From NCBI RefSeq assembly GCF_000340215.1, contig NW_006921535.1, forward strand, positions 1,802,483-1,866,482: a stretch of 64,000 bases of DNA, in the 5' to 3' direction. The notes under the pieces are model-generated. The model did no database searches and had not been told where the DNA came from. It saw only the letters and a program-made list of their open reading frames with translations. This stretch comes from Pseudocercospora fijiensis CIRAD86 (lineage: Eukaryota > Ascomycota > Dothideomycetes > Mycosphaerellales > Mycosphaerellaceae). Position numbers and translations under genes: made by a program. Below are positions 32,177 through 44,412 of this stretch, one piece after another; within the stretch, counting starts at the first letter, position 1, and each line of letters opens with the position of its first letter.

Positions 32177-34180
32177 ATAAGTGCCTTATTACAAGTCGGA
32201 AGGGGAACTCCCGCCCCTAGCGAGATAGGTAGTACTCGACGTACTACCTCTAGTACTAGTAATACACTCGGAACCTATGCCGGAAACGATTCTCTTAAGA
32301 TCGGAAAGCTAGACTTCTATTACGGCGACCGAGACAAGTTCGATACCTAGGTTAGCTAGATAGATATATATTTCATATTTAACTAGGTTTAAGATAACTT
32401 AAAGCTAGTCTTCGCAACGACGTTTATACGAGGTAGGGCTTAGTATTAGGTTAAACTATTTCTTAGGACCTATCTAGATAGCAACGGGACCGACAATTCG
32501 GATAGAATCTTCGCAAGCTACGAAAATCTCAAGCGTACGATAAAGAAGGTCTTTAGATCTTCTAACGAAGTTGCTACCGTAGTTAGGGTTATCTAACATT
32601 TAACTTAGAAGGGGTTATATACCGATTACGCCGCCAAATTTTAGGAATACGCCTAACTTACGGATTAGGACGACGAAGCTCTTATAACAATATATCGGCG
32701 AGGTCTTAAGAATAACGTTAAAGACGAGCTTATACGCGATAGTAGAAAAATGGATAATATAGGAACATTAGTTAAGGTTACGATCGATCTCGACGATAGG
32801 CTCTACGAACGAGCTTTAGAACGACGTTACGATTCCAAGACTTCTAGAAAAGCTAGTTATACTCCTAGATACGATAATAGACGAAACTATAGTACCTATA
32901 ATAAACTAAAGAGGAACAACTACTATGGTACGCAACTAATAGAGCTAGACGCTACCTAGAAGGGTCGAGCAATTAAAGGAAGAAAAGGCAAGAGTTCGCC
33001 TAAGAAAGTAGGAAGATTAACTTGCTATACGTATAGCAAGGAAGGCTATATAGTACGAAACTGCCGCGGTAAGAATATAGTGCGACGCGAACAGTTTAAT
33101 ATAATGCAACGAAAGGACTCGGGTAGAGAAGGCTACCGAATAGTAGTAGAACTATACTCTATTAATAACGCGCCGAGGACCTACGTAGAGGTCGTAAAGA
33201 AAGAGCTACGACAAATCTATATAATAGCACGACGACAAGAACCTGTATATAGAACCCTTTACTAGAGATTCTGTTACGACGACTAATGCTAAATTCATTA
33301 TTCTACTAAAGTAGAAGTAGGATTCTTCCCTTAGATTAGGCGACTCGTACGAGAAGATGCGAAATCCTAGTTAGAAGAAGAAACGATTAATAAATCTTGC
33401 TTAGATGCCGACGATAAAGAAAACCGAGATCTAGAAGCTTTATTCCCTCCCGGGGAGGAGTTAGGAGCTATCCTAGAAGTACCGGAGTCCCCTTAGCAAG
33501 AGGAGGAATAGCAAGAAGATTTAGAAGGAAGTCTAGATACCGAGGAAGAAACTACGAATAAAGAAAGTAAAGACGAATTCGGGATTAACGACGATACGAT
33601 CCCTACGTTTATAATAGATATACCTATAGTAGCGCGAACAATCGCCTTACATCTAGTACGCAAATACGAGGAAATGTTTCTAAAGGTTAACGGATAACGG
33701 AAGGTCGATCCTATCTAATTTAACTATTTCTAGATAAGCTTACGGGCAAAATTCTAGAATCACCCCCGGATACCTATAGATTATACGTACTACAACTTCA
33801 TTACGGAGCGAGTACCGATAGGAAGTATAATTACGCCCTACGGATACGTCCTACCCGACGAAAGGACGATTATTACTTAAGAAATGCGTTAGACGGTCTA
33901 GCAATTAAATTAGCAATACCGAAAGGCTGTAGTAGCGCAGGGACGGGATATATATAACGATACCCTCGAGGAAAAATTATATGCCGAAGAAGTACGAACG
34001 GTAGGACTACGGATCCGTAACTAGTTAGAACAACGTTAGGCTACTAATCAGTCGGGAAACGGACTAACTCTCTAGATTAGAGCGTTCTAAGAGAGTTCCT
34101 TAGTGCCGAAAGCGCTTAAGTATTAATAGCAGTCTTCCGTATAAAAGTTATCGTTAATAGGCACCCGACGAGTGCATTAA
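32177..34180 (+). pseudogene. Gypsy-2 gag
   Basis: The frame opens just after the LTR (probable start codon at 32,177, now ATA). A capsid-like region includes KLDFYYGDRDKFDT and MDNIGTLVKVTIDLDDRLYERAL (about 32,300-32,960). A zinc knuckle at about 33,020-33,065 (C, then three ligand-type positions of which two Cys/His have become Tyr, then RNC) follows. A long acidic extension with many Glu (about 33,340-33,580) is unusual. The frame runs into the start of pol, which lies one base back, suggesting minus-one frameshifting. Stops are at Gln/Trp positions. Confidence 0.85.
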
Positions 34181-37100
34181 TAGATTCCGGAGCGAGCAGG
34201 AACTTTGCCTCCGAATTATTTGTTAAAAGCCGAGGGATCGCAACCCGAAGTAGAAGAGAAGGAGCGTATAAACTTATAGCAGTAGATAGGTTACCGCTAC
34301 CTAGTATAGAACGAGAAACGATACCGTTACTACTAGCTATCTAATAGCACTACGAGGAGATTGTCTTAGATATTACTAATATAGCTAGTTATAACATTGT
34401 ATTAGGCATACCTTAGTTAAGAAAGCATAACCTAGTCGTAGACTAGAGAAAAGGAGTACTTACATTTAAGGAATGCGACTATATAATCGGTATTCAACCT
34501 ATATAGCGGCAGCGTTCGTAGGCAGATAAGATTAACAAACGTAGGGCGACTCGTAAGACGTTTACGTCGATAGGAATTACGGAGAACCGTATTCAACCCG
34601 GATCGATACTACCGTTAGGTTAGGAGGGTTATAATAATAATTACGGGAAGGATAGAAGTTATACGCTATCGAAGAATAAAACTAGAATCTCGGACCTAGA
34701 CATTCCTAAAGAGTATAGTAAGTAGAAGCGACTCTTTAAAGAGGAGAGAGGCAAGGCAGCCTTACCTAAACATTAACTATAGGATTATAAGATACACTTA
34801 CAGCCTAGGAAAGAGCCTCTATAGGGACCCTTATACGCAATGTCTAAGAAAGAGCTTAAAACCCTAGACAAGTAGCTAAAAGAGAAATTAGAAAAAGGCT
34901 AGATACGGAAGTCGACATCCTCGGCAGCCTTACTAGTAATATTCGTTCCGAAAGCCGGATTAGACGAAGGACGGCTAGTAGTCGATTTTAGACGACTTAA
35001 CGACATTACAATTAAGAATCGGTACCTACTACCGAACATCGAAGAAATACAAGACCGATTAACTAGATTAGACTAGTATACGAAGATTGACCTACGCGAC
35101 GCGTTTTACGCAATACGTATAGCAGCTAGATACGAATAGATAACAGCATTCCGAACAAGATATAGGCTTTACGAATTCTTAGTTATGCCTATAGGACTTA
35201 CAAATGCCCTAGCGTTATATTAAGACCTTATAAACGAAGTCCTCCGAGACCTTCTAGACGTATACGTTATCGCATATATAGACGATATCTTAGTCTATAC
35301 TAAGGGAGCTCTCGCGGACTATATACGAATAGTGCAGGACGTCTTTAAACGATTTACTTAAGTAGGATTTAAGACTGCACCTAAGAAATGCGAATTCTAT
35401 AAGAAGGAAGTCAAATTCCTAGGATTTATTATTAGTACTATAGGAATTAGGATCGATCTAGAAAAAACCAAGTTAATATAGGAATAGCTAACGCCTATAT
35501 GCGTTAAAGACGTACAATCATTCCTAGGATTAGCCAACTATAATAGAAAATTCATCGAGGGCTACTCTAAGACAGCGGCACCCCTTACGGAGCTTATAAA
35601 GAAAGACAAGAAATGGAACTAGAGCACGAAGGAAGACGAAGCGTTTAGGTAGCTAAAGAAGCAATGCGTTTCTACGCTAACGCTACGATTATTCGATAGA
35701 AATAAGGCGGTCTAGATAGAAACAGACGCGTCGGATAGAGCTATAGGAGCATGCCTTATATAAGAGCATAACGGGAAACGACACCCGGTAGCCTATTACT
35801 CGAGAAAGATGTTACCCGCGGGACAGAACTACAATATCTATAATAAGGAGCTACTTGCAATAGTTGTATTACTACAACACTAGCGAGTATACGCGGAAGG
35901 AGCACTAAGTCTTACGATTCTTTCTAATTATAAGAATCTAACTTACTTTACTACGACTAAAGTACTAACCCGAAGATAGGCCCGCTAGTCGGAGCTACTA
36001 GGACAGTACAAGTTCGAAATCCGCTATACCCTAGGACGCGAGAACGGACGAGCCGACGCACTAAGCCGCCGTAGCGACTATATAGAGGGTTACGAACTAG
36101 TATAGTAGCAGATATTAAGAGCAAACCAAGACGGAAGCCTTAGTACTAATACAAAAGAATTCAACTATATTATACGAGTTCTTTAGGATATAGAAGAACA
36201 GTTTCTAATCGAATATAGGAAATACTAAGTACCTAAGGAACGAGTTACGGAGTGTATACGACAACACTACGACGGACTAGAAAATGGACACCCTAGAGTT
36301 TTAAAAACAATAGAACTAGTTAAGCGAAGCTTCGGATTCCTATATATACGACAACGAGTTCTAGAATATATTAAGAAATGTCTATAATGTTAGCGTAATA
36401 AGGCTAATAGACACGCTAGATATAGACACATCCAATTTAGGACGCTACTAGATAAACTATAGGACGAAGTTATAATAGACTTTATTACGAAACTACCGAA
36501 GTCTAAGGATCCGGTTATAGGATATAGCTACGATATAATACTTATTATGGTCGATAGGCTTACGAAATATATACACTTTATTCCTGCTAACGAAGTAAGT
36601 ACGGCAGAGCAACTCGGATACCTCGTACTAGATAGACTTGTACGATACTACGGATTTCTAAAGACCTATATTACGGATAGAGACAAGCTCTTTACCTCAA
36701 ACTACTAGAAGACGCTTATAGCGATACTTAGAATTAAGCACAAGCTATTAACGGTATACTATCTATAGATAGACGGCTAAACGGAAGTTAAGAATTAGGC
36801 CTTAGAGGTATACTTACGGTACTACGTCAATTACGTACAAAACAATTAGGCATCGCTATTGCCTATAGCACAACTTATACTGAACAACTAACAATCTAAG
36901 ACTACGAAAGAGACACTATTCTTCGCTAATTTTAGGAAACATCCGTAGCTATTCGGGGAACAGTATTTATAGCATCTATACGCGGATAAAGCGATAGTCG
37001 CTTTAGAAGACTTAAAGCAGGTATATAAAGAATTGCAAAGGGCAATTGCCGAGTCTTAAGAAAAGATTACGGGGCTATATAATACTAAACGAAAAATAGT

Positions 37101-37650
37101 ACCTTAGCTAAAGAAGGGGGATAAGGTCTACCTCCTAACAAAGAATCTAAAAACCCGGAGATCGACTAAGAAACTAGACTACGTTAAAGTCGGGCTATTT
37201 TTGATTAATAAGCCTAAAGGACTAGTTAATTACCGACTTAAACTACCGGACGACGCGAAAATCCACCTAGTATTCTATATCTCTATACTAGAACCTGCAG
37301 ACGCCGAAACACCGTATTAAGAAACATTTTACTTCTAACTTAAGGAAGAAAATAAGTTTAAAGTCGAGGAAATCCTAGATTAGTAAGGTTAGAAATACCT
37401 TATTAAATAGAAAGGATACCTACATTTAGAAAACACCTAGGAACTAAAAGAAAACCTATAGAACTGTTAGCAGATAATTAAAAAATATCAAAACCGGACA
37501 AAAAAGAAATAACTAGTATAGGAATTAAACCTACGACCTCTTAGACCCTATCGATTATAGCGCCTTAGAGTTCTTAACGACCTAGGGCAGTGTAGCTCGA
37601 GGAGCGGGGACTCTAATAGCGTACCTAGCAACTATATCTTTTGTAGCTAA
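34129..37650 (+). pseudogene. Gypsy-2 pol (protease, RT, RNase H, integrase, chromodomain)
   Basis: One frame throughout, 1,174 codons. Aspartic protease ALIDSGASRNF (about 34,174-34,206). Reverse transcriptase with LVVDFRRLNDITIKNRY, the catalytic AYIDDILVYT intact (about 35,272-35,301) and [12 protein letters not shown]. RNase H with ETDASDRAIGACL. Integrase with IIDFITKLPKS and MVDRLTKYIHF (about 36,470-36,590). C-terminal chromodomain (KVEEILD...KYLIK...GYLHLENT, about 37,350-37,450). Gln and Trp codons are now stops, so it is inactive although the RT catalytic residues survive. Confidence 0.93.
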
Positions 37651-37806
37651 GAATTATACTACTAGACTAACTAGCTAGAAGATGAAATAGATAGGAAACA
37701 TTAAAAATATATACCTTTAGGACACTAGACTCTCGGCACTCCTACTAGGGATTTTAGAGACAGGCTAGGATGTCCTATCTAGACGACTCTAGTTATAAGG
37801 CGATAT

Positions 37807-38220
37807 CTATAATCGGCTATCTAGGGGAAACGGCTCGTTAGTAGGTAACGAGAATATTATCGGCTCTATAAGCGAAGAGCCTAGCTCTCTTTCGAGCTCC
37901 TCCGCCTATTAAATAGAGGCCTCCTCTACCTTAAGAGCTTGTATCTCCCGATCCTCCTTTATACGCAGCGACTTACGTAAGCGATAGACCTTTACGCGAT
38001 ACTCGAAAAGCTTCCGCGTAAGGAGGTCCTCCTCCTCTTCGGCCGCTTCGAGATCTTTAGCTATCTTTAGGCGCGCCTTCCGAATTTTTTTATACTCTAT
38101 ACGAGTAACTTATATATTATAGGACTAGCTGTATAGGGCGCACTCGGAGCAGCGACCGGAACGAAGATCGACTTTATAGGGTTTACCGGCCTGTTCGCAA
38201 TAAAAGTAGCGGATCGGCAT
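37807..38220 (-). pseudogene. Antisense Cys-rich coiled-coil ORF in Gypsy-2
   Basis: Between pol and the 3' LTR, on the opposite strand, an ATG at 38,220 opens a frame with very few RIP stops. It reads MPIRYFYCEQAGKPYKVD, then SGRCSECA, a compact Cys cluster like a small zinc-binding head. A strongly charged coiled-coil stretch follows (EAAEEEEDLLTRKL, YRLRKSLR). I believe short Cys-head plus coiled-coil proteins of this type are common unnamed ORFs in fungal genomes, but I cannot name a family. Placement inside the LTR pair makes it an accessory gene of the element or a captured one. Confidence 0.6.
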
Positions 38221-38365
38221 TTCGAGGCAGTCGGCGAGGATATTATTTACGATATTTTCCTTACGCTAGCGAGAAGACAAATCCTTAGATAACTTTAGTA
38301 TAACAAAGAAGTTAGAATTAGAAAGTCCCGGAATAAGGGACTATTCCGCTTAAGGAGGGGGATAG

Positions 38366-38711
38366 TGTTACGGATCTAATTAGTTAGAGTCCTTATATAA
38401 TCTTAGAGCGACGCTAAGACTAGGAGGCTAAGCTATCGCTCTATCTTACTAGGAGCGATAGGAGCGGTCGAGAGCGATAGCGTCGCTTACGTCGCTTACG
38501 ACTATAGACAAGATATCTCCTTTATATTTAGGAACGCCGGAATGCCCTTATAGCTCGAAGCGTTTAACTTATATTACCTACTTACTAATTAGAATTACCT
38601 TTGTACCAATTATTCTGTCTCTGCCTCCCGCTTATGTTAGCCTCTCTAAAGAAGCCTCGGCTTGCACGTAATAAGAAGTTACTTAACGATCTATCGCGAG
38701 TAACCGTAACA
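38366..38711 (+). repeat. Gypsy-2 3' LTR
   Basis: 346 bp, preceded by a polypurine tract at about 38,351-38,361. Confidence 0.95.
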
Positions 38712-38716
38712 ATAGT

Positions 38717-39200
38717 ATAGTAGTAGGTACTAGAAAGGCGATCGAGGGTCTTATTAATAAGAGGAAGTAGATAGCGATCTTTAATAGTAACAGTATTAAG
38801 CCTATAGTAATTAACACATAGACGCAGGCTACTATCCTTCTTTAGTACGAATAGGATAGGTGTACTAGTAGGGCTGTTACTATATCGTATCCGGCTATTA
38901 GCTAGGTTTTCTTCTAGGTACTTACGCAATATAGCAAGCTCGCGCTTACTAAGGTTGTAGAGTAGTCTAAAAGGAACCTCCTTGCCCTCTATAATATTAA
39001 TCTTATTCGAGCGGAGCGATAGACTAAAAATAGGCACCTAGAGCAACCTAAGGAGCTTGCGACGAAGGTTGTAGAAGGTATCTGTTTAGTCTAGCGTAGA
39101 GGTCGAGAACAAATCAGATTGCTACTAATAACGTAGCTAATATTAGTAGTAAGGAGGTAGTAGTAGTAGTATAGCAGCGTAGGGGGGCTGAATTTTAAAG
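38717..39200 (-). pseudogene. Gypsy-1A pol, RT 5' part
   Basis: Continuation of the Gypsy-1A reverse transcriptase on the far side of Gypsy-2. It contains YNLSKRELAILRKYLEENLA, then a TPILFVLKKD block and the palm motif LRLCVNYYRLNTVTIKDRY (about 38,760-38,960). Upstream of it the frame is open to about 39,200 through a Gln/His-rich linker, where the Helitron breaks the element; the exact border is not resolved. Confidence 0.8.
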
Positions 39201-39302
39201 ATACGCCCGCAAAATCGAGCGCGCGCTATAATTAGTTAACAATTCAAGTTACTATTACGTGCCCTCTAACCTTAGGTCCTATAACAAAGGCAATACTACA
39301 AT

Positions 39303-39475
39303 GCGCTAACAGTACTACAATCCCCTAATAGCACTATACGCTAATAGCACTATGCGATAACAGCACTATACGCTAATAGCCCTATACAACAACAGCACTA
39401 TACGCTAATAGCCCTATGCGACAACCGCCCTACGATAATAGCACTATACGACAATAGCACTATGCGACACCCCTA
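39303..39475 (+). repeat. 18-20-bp tandem array near Helitron left end
   Basis: About nine imperfect units of the type AGCACTATACGCTAATAGC. No coding sense is kept across units. It marks the border zone between Gypsy-1A and the Helitron. Confidence 0.75.
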
Positions 39476-39749
39476 TACCTACCTCTTCCGTAACTAACGA
39501 AGTAACGACCTTCTATAGCAAAACAAACACAATCTGTAGCGACCTTTGACGGTAAAAGAGGCATAAAGGAAGAGCAAGGATAAGTAATTAAGGACTTAGA
39601 GACATAAAGGACTTAGTTAAAAAAAAACGGAGAATACTAAAAGGTAAAAAAAACTATAGACGGGCAACACCTAGAGTTACTCTTGCGGACACGATATAGA
39701 CCTCGAGCTTTTAACCCTTTAAGACACGTTACGAATTAACTAAGTAAAC

Positions 39750-40070
39750 ATGCCTACTAGACTTCGACCTTATACGCTTCCGAAGAAACGCCGCTATAGA
39801 AAACCTATCCCGGAGAACTAATTTCTTTAGGGTTAGACAATAGGCAGTCACCTCTACTAGTTTATTAGGCTGCTAGCTGCCTTAGAAAAGACCATTAAAT
39901 GGCCTAAATCCCTTAGGTTCCCTATGTAACTTAATAACTAGGCGCAAAGGATTACTGTAACTCCTTACCTAGTTATAGCTAGGCGACGCTTCGTCTTAGT
40001 CGATTATTATTAGTTAAAGGTTATGAATTGCAGTGTTATTGTATACCCTTATTGCTGCTGCCTAGCGTAA
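39750..40070 (+). pseudogene. Small basic ORF in Helitron leader
   Basis: ATG at 39,750, 106 codons, interrupted only at Gln/Trp-type stops. It starts MPTRLRPYTLPKKRRYRK and later has LVIARRRFVLVDYY. No family known. It sits about 0.9 kb before the Rep frame on the same strand, so it may be a Helitron accessory gene or a captured fragment. Confidence 0.35.
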
Positions 40071-40377
40071 TAGCTTAGTTAGAAGGGGAAGGCAGGTAGG
40101 TAAGGTTTCGACACTTTAGTTAAGGGTTCAATTCCGTATCTCGAAGCTATATTATTAATATTAAGTTAGTATCGACAGTGTATACTAAACTAGCACCCAA
40201 ACTGGCCCCAAATTCGTACCTAAACTCGCACCCTCTAAAGCCGCTAAGTTGAATCGATTGAGCGCAATTCTAGCAAAACTACGCTAGCAAAAGTAATTAA
40301 TACGATAACGACGGATGCCTTAGGCACCTCGAAGCAAAGCTACTAGTAGGAGAACAGTATCGCAGTATCGAGGAGGG

Positions 40378-40703
40378 TACTATAGTAGAGGGCAGGTTTA
40401 GTCGAGCCTTAGCGAGAGCTTAACCTGTCCGGAACGCAACGTTAGCAGAATAAGGGTACTAAAGTAGAGGGCAAGTTAATGCCGAGCCTTAGCGAGTACT
40501 TAACTTGTCCGGAACGCTAACGTAAGTAGAATAAGGGTACCAAAGTAGAGGGCAAGTTGATACCGAGCCTTAGCGAGTACTTAACTTGTCCGGAACGCTA
40601 ACATAAGTAGAATAAGGGTACTAAAGTAGAGGGCAAGTTAATGCCGAGCCTTAGCGAGTACTTAACTTGTCCGGAACGCTAACGTAAGCAAGGTAATACG
40701 GGT
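40378..40703 (+). repeat. 81-bp tandem repeat, four units, hairpin-forming
   Basis: Four copies at a period of about 81 bp (79 for the first). Each contains GGGCAAGTTAA and, 30 bp on, TTAACTTGTCC, which can pair as a hairpin stem around CCGAGCCTTAGCGAG. It lies in the Helitron leader. A structural or replication role is inference only. Confidence 0.8.
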
Positions 40704-40824
40704 ACTAAGAGCGATGCATATATAGGTTAGGTATAGCAAGTCTAATCTGTTATATACAAGAAGCCGCATTCACCTTCTAGGCCTAATTCGGCATAGCTTA
40801 GCGTTCTATAAACAGAGAGCGCCT

Positions 40825-40880
40825 TCCGCCTTCCGCCTTCCGCCTTCTACCTTCCGCCTTCTACCTTCTACCTTCTAACT
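40825..40880 (+). repeat. Heptamer array CCTTCCG/CCTTCTA
   Basis: About eight units of CCTTCYR on the plus strand, pyrimidine-rich, just before the Rep frame. Confidence 0.8.
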
Positions 40881-40954
40881 TGCCCCTTACGACTTCTACC
40901 TACCCCTTTTGCTTTCCTTCTATAGCCAACTCTAGCTACCCTCCTAATCTAAAT

Positions 40955-43900
40955 ATAGCCGACGTTTAGTACTTCGGTTAGTAAGCCGCTGCTAGCGCAC
41001 TAGGCGGACAAGGCCCTCCTAGCGGTAATAGTAACCTGCGTAAGACTCTTCCGCCCGATCGTAACGAAGACGCTATCGACAATCTAGCACTCGACGATAA
41101 AGAGGTCGATCCGAGTATTAATAGCAGTCGAGTCTGTACAAATCCGCTATATAGCAAGCGTAAGAAGCGCACCTAATTCTAGAGCCTTCGTACTACTAGC
41201 ACTAGCACTAGCACTGCGACTAAAGCGACCGCGTACTACCTTAGATGTCGTCTTACAAATATAAAGAGCAAGAAAAAGAACGCAGCTATATCTAAAAAGC
41301 ATCCTCGCGATACAGACTAGGATACCGATATACTTACTCTAAATAAGCGCGGCCGTCTATTTAAGACACTAATACTAATACTACGAGCCGGCGCTGTATC
41401 TAATCTAATTTCTATCTCGCCTTCCCCTATATAGAGCTCTATTATTCCCTCGAGCTCTATTCCCTCCTTATCTAATCTATCCGCTAGAGATCTAATTAAG
41501 CGCAACCCGCTATATTCGTTAGGCTTAGGCTTAGGCTTAGGCTTAGGCTTAGGCTTAGGCTTAGGCTTAGGCTCGATAGGCCTACCGTCGCTTCTAACGT
41601 AGTCTTCTAGTACGGCAGGTCTCCGTCTACGCGGTTAATATAGCAGTAACGACGTAGCGACTACTACTACTCGTACCTAAGTCGCCGCAATCTCTCGCTA
41701 ACACCGATAAGAGCGTCGCGCTAGTAGACATCCTCCTCCTATACTAACTATTAAACAACTATTAGTAGGGCATCCTCTTTAGTCCTTATAGACTACTCGA
41801 CTAACATAGCAAACTAATTATAGTAGCGATCCTCCCTTGCCGAGCTCCGCCTTTAGTAATATTAGCCTACCTACTAGAGATCTATATAATCTACTAATTC
41901 GCAATGCCCGACGCTAGTTTAAGTGTAGCATTTGTAACTAGCTACGTGCTATTGCCCGCAAGTTCGATGCCCCTAAGGCCGATCCTAGTATCGATATCTG
42001 CTACTATTACGTAGAAGGAGATAACGACGAGCCTAATTAGTACAAGTAGTGCATCCTTCGCCGATACGAGATAAAGCGACGCGATTTCTATATACCTAAT
42101 AGCTCTTAGGAACTCGAGAATTGCTATATAGCTTACCGCATTGTCCGTAATAACGATAACGAGCCTCTACTATATCGTACGCCTCGACCCGGCTAGCGCG
42201 ACCGTACCCGCGTCGATTAATACAAGTAAGACCTACGTAATCACTTCCTTACTAACAACCCTGTCGATCTACCTATCTAAGTACGTACCGATCTCGACGG
42301 TTAGCAAGCTCTCGCTAATATCGACTACGATTTAGTTACCGACTTCTTTACGGCATTAGAATAGGAGAAGATAGAGACATACTAGAATAAAGAGCTTTAG
42401 AAGGGGTGTAAAGAGCGTTAGTTTAATATACAACTAGACAATCGTAAACTGTCGCCTACCTTTAATATCTATAAGAAGTGTCGTATAATACGCGATAGCA
42501 ACAAGCGACCCGAAGAGCCTAATCTTATATCGAGCCGTAATCGAATAGACCCCGGCGAATACCTAGTATACCTTCTAAAGCTTACGATAATTAAGGAGAT
42601 CCTTATCGTATGTGTCTATGTCTACGTCGAGCTTCGCCTAATTAAGGGCGCGTAGTACCGATATAAGAACAACGTAGTTAACTTTCTACGCGATATAGGC
42701 AAGCTTTAGTAAGAACTTCCCTTACTTCCTAAGCATTTAGAGACCGTTCTTCTTCGACTAGCATAAGGCAATAATACGACTAGGCGTATATTTAAGCGCG
42801 ACTTCCGGGTTCGCTAAGCCGTTATTCGTTAGTAGTTAGTATAGTTAACGGTTAACTATAAGGGCTACTCCGATATAGCTATCGACGAGAACCGCCTATC
42901 TAGTCTTCTAGTCGATAATAATATAATCGATCGTATTAATGTCTAGTACTATACCGAGGAAGACATCCCTCTACCGATTCCTAATATATCGGCTCCGTAG
43001 CCTTCTTCTAAACAAGTAGAGCAAGCCGAAGATAAGGAGGACTTCGCCGACTATCCTTTCGAATCTGCCCTTCCGTAAGCCCGGATGCTAAAGGATTAGC
43101 GGCAACAGTTATAGGAGGTTGTTAATTAGTAGGAGGAGTAGCGCTAGGCTAAAGACGACGAGCTCCGTATACAGGCCGCTTAGTACGATAGCCTAGGAGA
43201 TCCGCTACAGAACTACCTAACTCTCCCTCTATACGATCGAGTTCCTCTTTCTAAGTTTAATAAGTCGATTGCCCTCCTCTCGCTCGCGTTTCCTTTACTA
43301 TATCTAATAGGGGTAGGCGACTTTATAGAATACCGAGAGCGCAGTGTGTCGTACGATAAATACATTAAGCATATGCTTAAGTATCAAGACGGACGCTTTG
43401 CTTAATATACCCGCTTCCGATATGTTGCTTTAAATACCTCTATAAGGAAGTAGAGCAACTATATCGCCGACTTTCTAGTCTAGTAGAACCCGGAATATTA
43501 GGAGATTTCCCTTAACGATCTAAAGGCCGCACTAGCTTTATATAACGATAATAAGTCAAAGAAGCTACTTTCTGATCTAATAAGATATGCCGACAAGCTA
43601 CGAGGTACCCGCGCTTACTAGATTAGTAAGCGTAAGCAACTTAAGGTCTACGTTATAGCTCTAGGTAGTCCGCATCTCTTCCTTACTTTTAGTGCCGCTA
43701 ACAACTAGTAGTAGTCTTTATAGAAGCATATACCTAACATCCCTACTAGCGATAAGTACTAGCGCCGTAAGATTGCTCGTAACAATATACGAGACAACCC
43801 GGCAATTGCAGCTTACTACTACTTCCGGCGCTATACTATCCTCTAGCAAACCGTCCTTAAGCCTAAATTTGGCGTTATCGATTATTAGAACCGGTTTGAA

Positions 43901-44412
43901 TTCTAGGCTCGCGGCAGTTTATACAATTACGGTATATACTAGCTTAAGGATAATAATCTAGACCCGCATATATAGTAGGCGCTACTTCCGCCTCCGAGAT
44001 CTAATACCTAAGCGGATCGTAACGCGCTCGCTACCTTCTAGGGTCGTTATATTACTGCTTTCTAGCTAGACCCGGATCGTACTAGTCTATAGCTAGGAGA
44101 ACCTATAGTATTGTCTATGCCGCCGTATAAGGTGCGTAATACGGCATACCTCCTTATACTAAACCTTAATCGAGTTTAGCGGCATAAATGCGGCTACGAA
44201 TACTGCTAGCGTAAGAACAAGGATATAGGGGCGCGTACTTGCCGCTTCTACTATCCTCGAGAGCTTTACGATAAACTACGTATTAGTAGAGACCTTAACC
44301 CCCGACACTATATATATAACGGGCCTCGTAACGACAAGTAGATGAATAGCTATAATCGTACCGTCTCGATAGCGTAGCTTACGAATACCGACTTCGCTCC
44401 CTATACCTTAAA
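40955..44412 (+). pseudogene. Helitron Rep/helicase, N-terminal part (HUH Rep)
   Basis: The frame starts at a probable ATG now ATA (40,955). After a disordered Ser/Thr region and a (Leu-Gly)n stretch comes a Cys-containing N-domain (about 41,900-42,340). Next is the Helitron-like N region: KYIKHMLKYQDGRFA (about 43,359-43,403), ALGSPHLFLTFSAANN (about 43,661-43,708) and DNPAIAAYYYFRRYTI (about 43,796-43,843). Last is DY then GSLYNYGIY (about 43,880-43,942), the HUH box with both His codons mutated to Tyr. The HUH residues normally ligate metal for the nicking Tyr, so the enzyme is dead. The frame is cut at 44,412 by hAT copy 2. Confidence 0.88.
41519..41572 (+). repeat. TTAGGC hexamer, nine perfect copies
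   Basis: Exactly nine units inside the Helitron frame, encoding alternating Leu and Gly. The unit equals the telomere repeat of many nematodes but here is a coding microsatellite. Confidence 0.9.

Larger units (their letters stand above)
31814..38711 (+). mobile_element. Ty3/Gypsy element 2, complete with both LTRs
   Basis: 6,898 bp with 346-bp LTRs (31,814-32,159 and 38,366-38,711) starting TGTTACGG and ending CCGTAACA. It is flanked by a 5-bp target duplication ATAGT at 31,809-31,813 and 38,712-38,716. A purine tract (AAGGAGGGGGA) directly precedes the 3' LTR. Gag and pol are in frames offset by minus one, and an antisense Cys-rich ORF fills the 3' region. It is inserted in the reverse transcriptase of Gypsy-1A. 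RIP has placed stops throughout but caused no visible frameshift. Confidence 0.95.

Noticed and set aside
39303..39475. CRISPR-like array
   Set aside because: Units are short, imperfect and contiguous, with no spacers; the genome is eukaryotic.
40071..40135. tRNA or SINE head: A-box-like TAGCTTAGTTAGAAGG and B-box GGTTCAATTCC
   Set aside because: Acceptor and T stems do not pair and the A-B spacing is long; no repeated copies in the window.
41519..41572. Telomere-like TTAGGC array
   Set aside because: It lies inside the Helitron frame and encodes Leu-Gly; fungal telomeres are normally TTAGGG, and coding continues on both sides.
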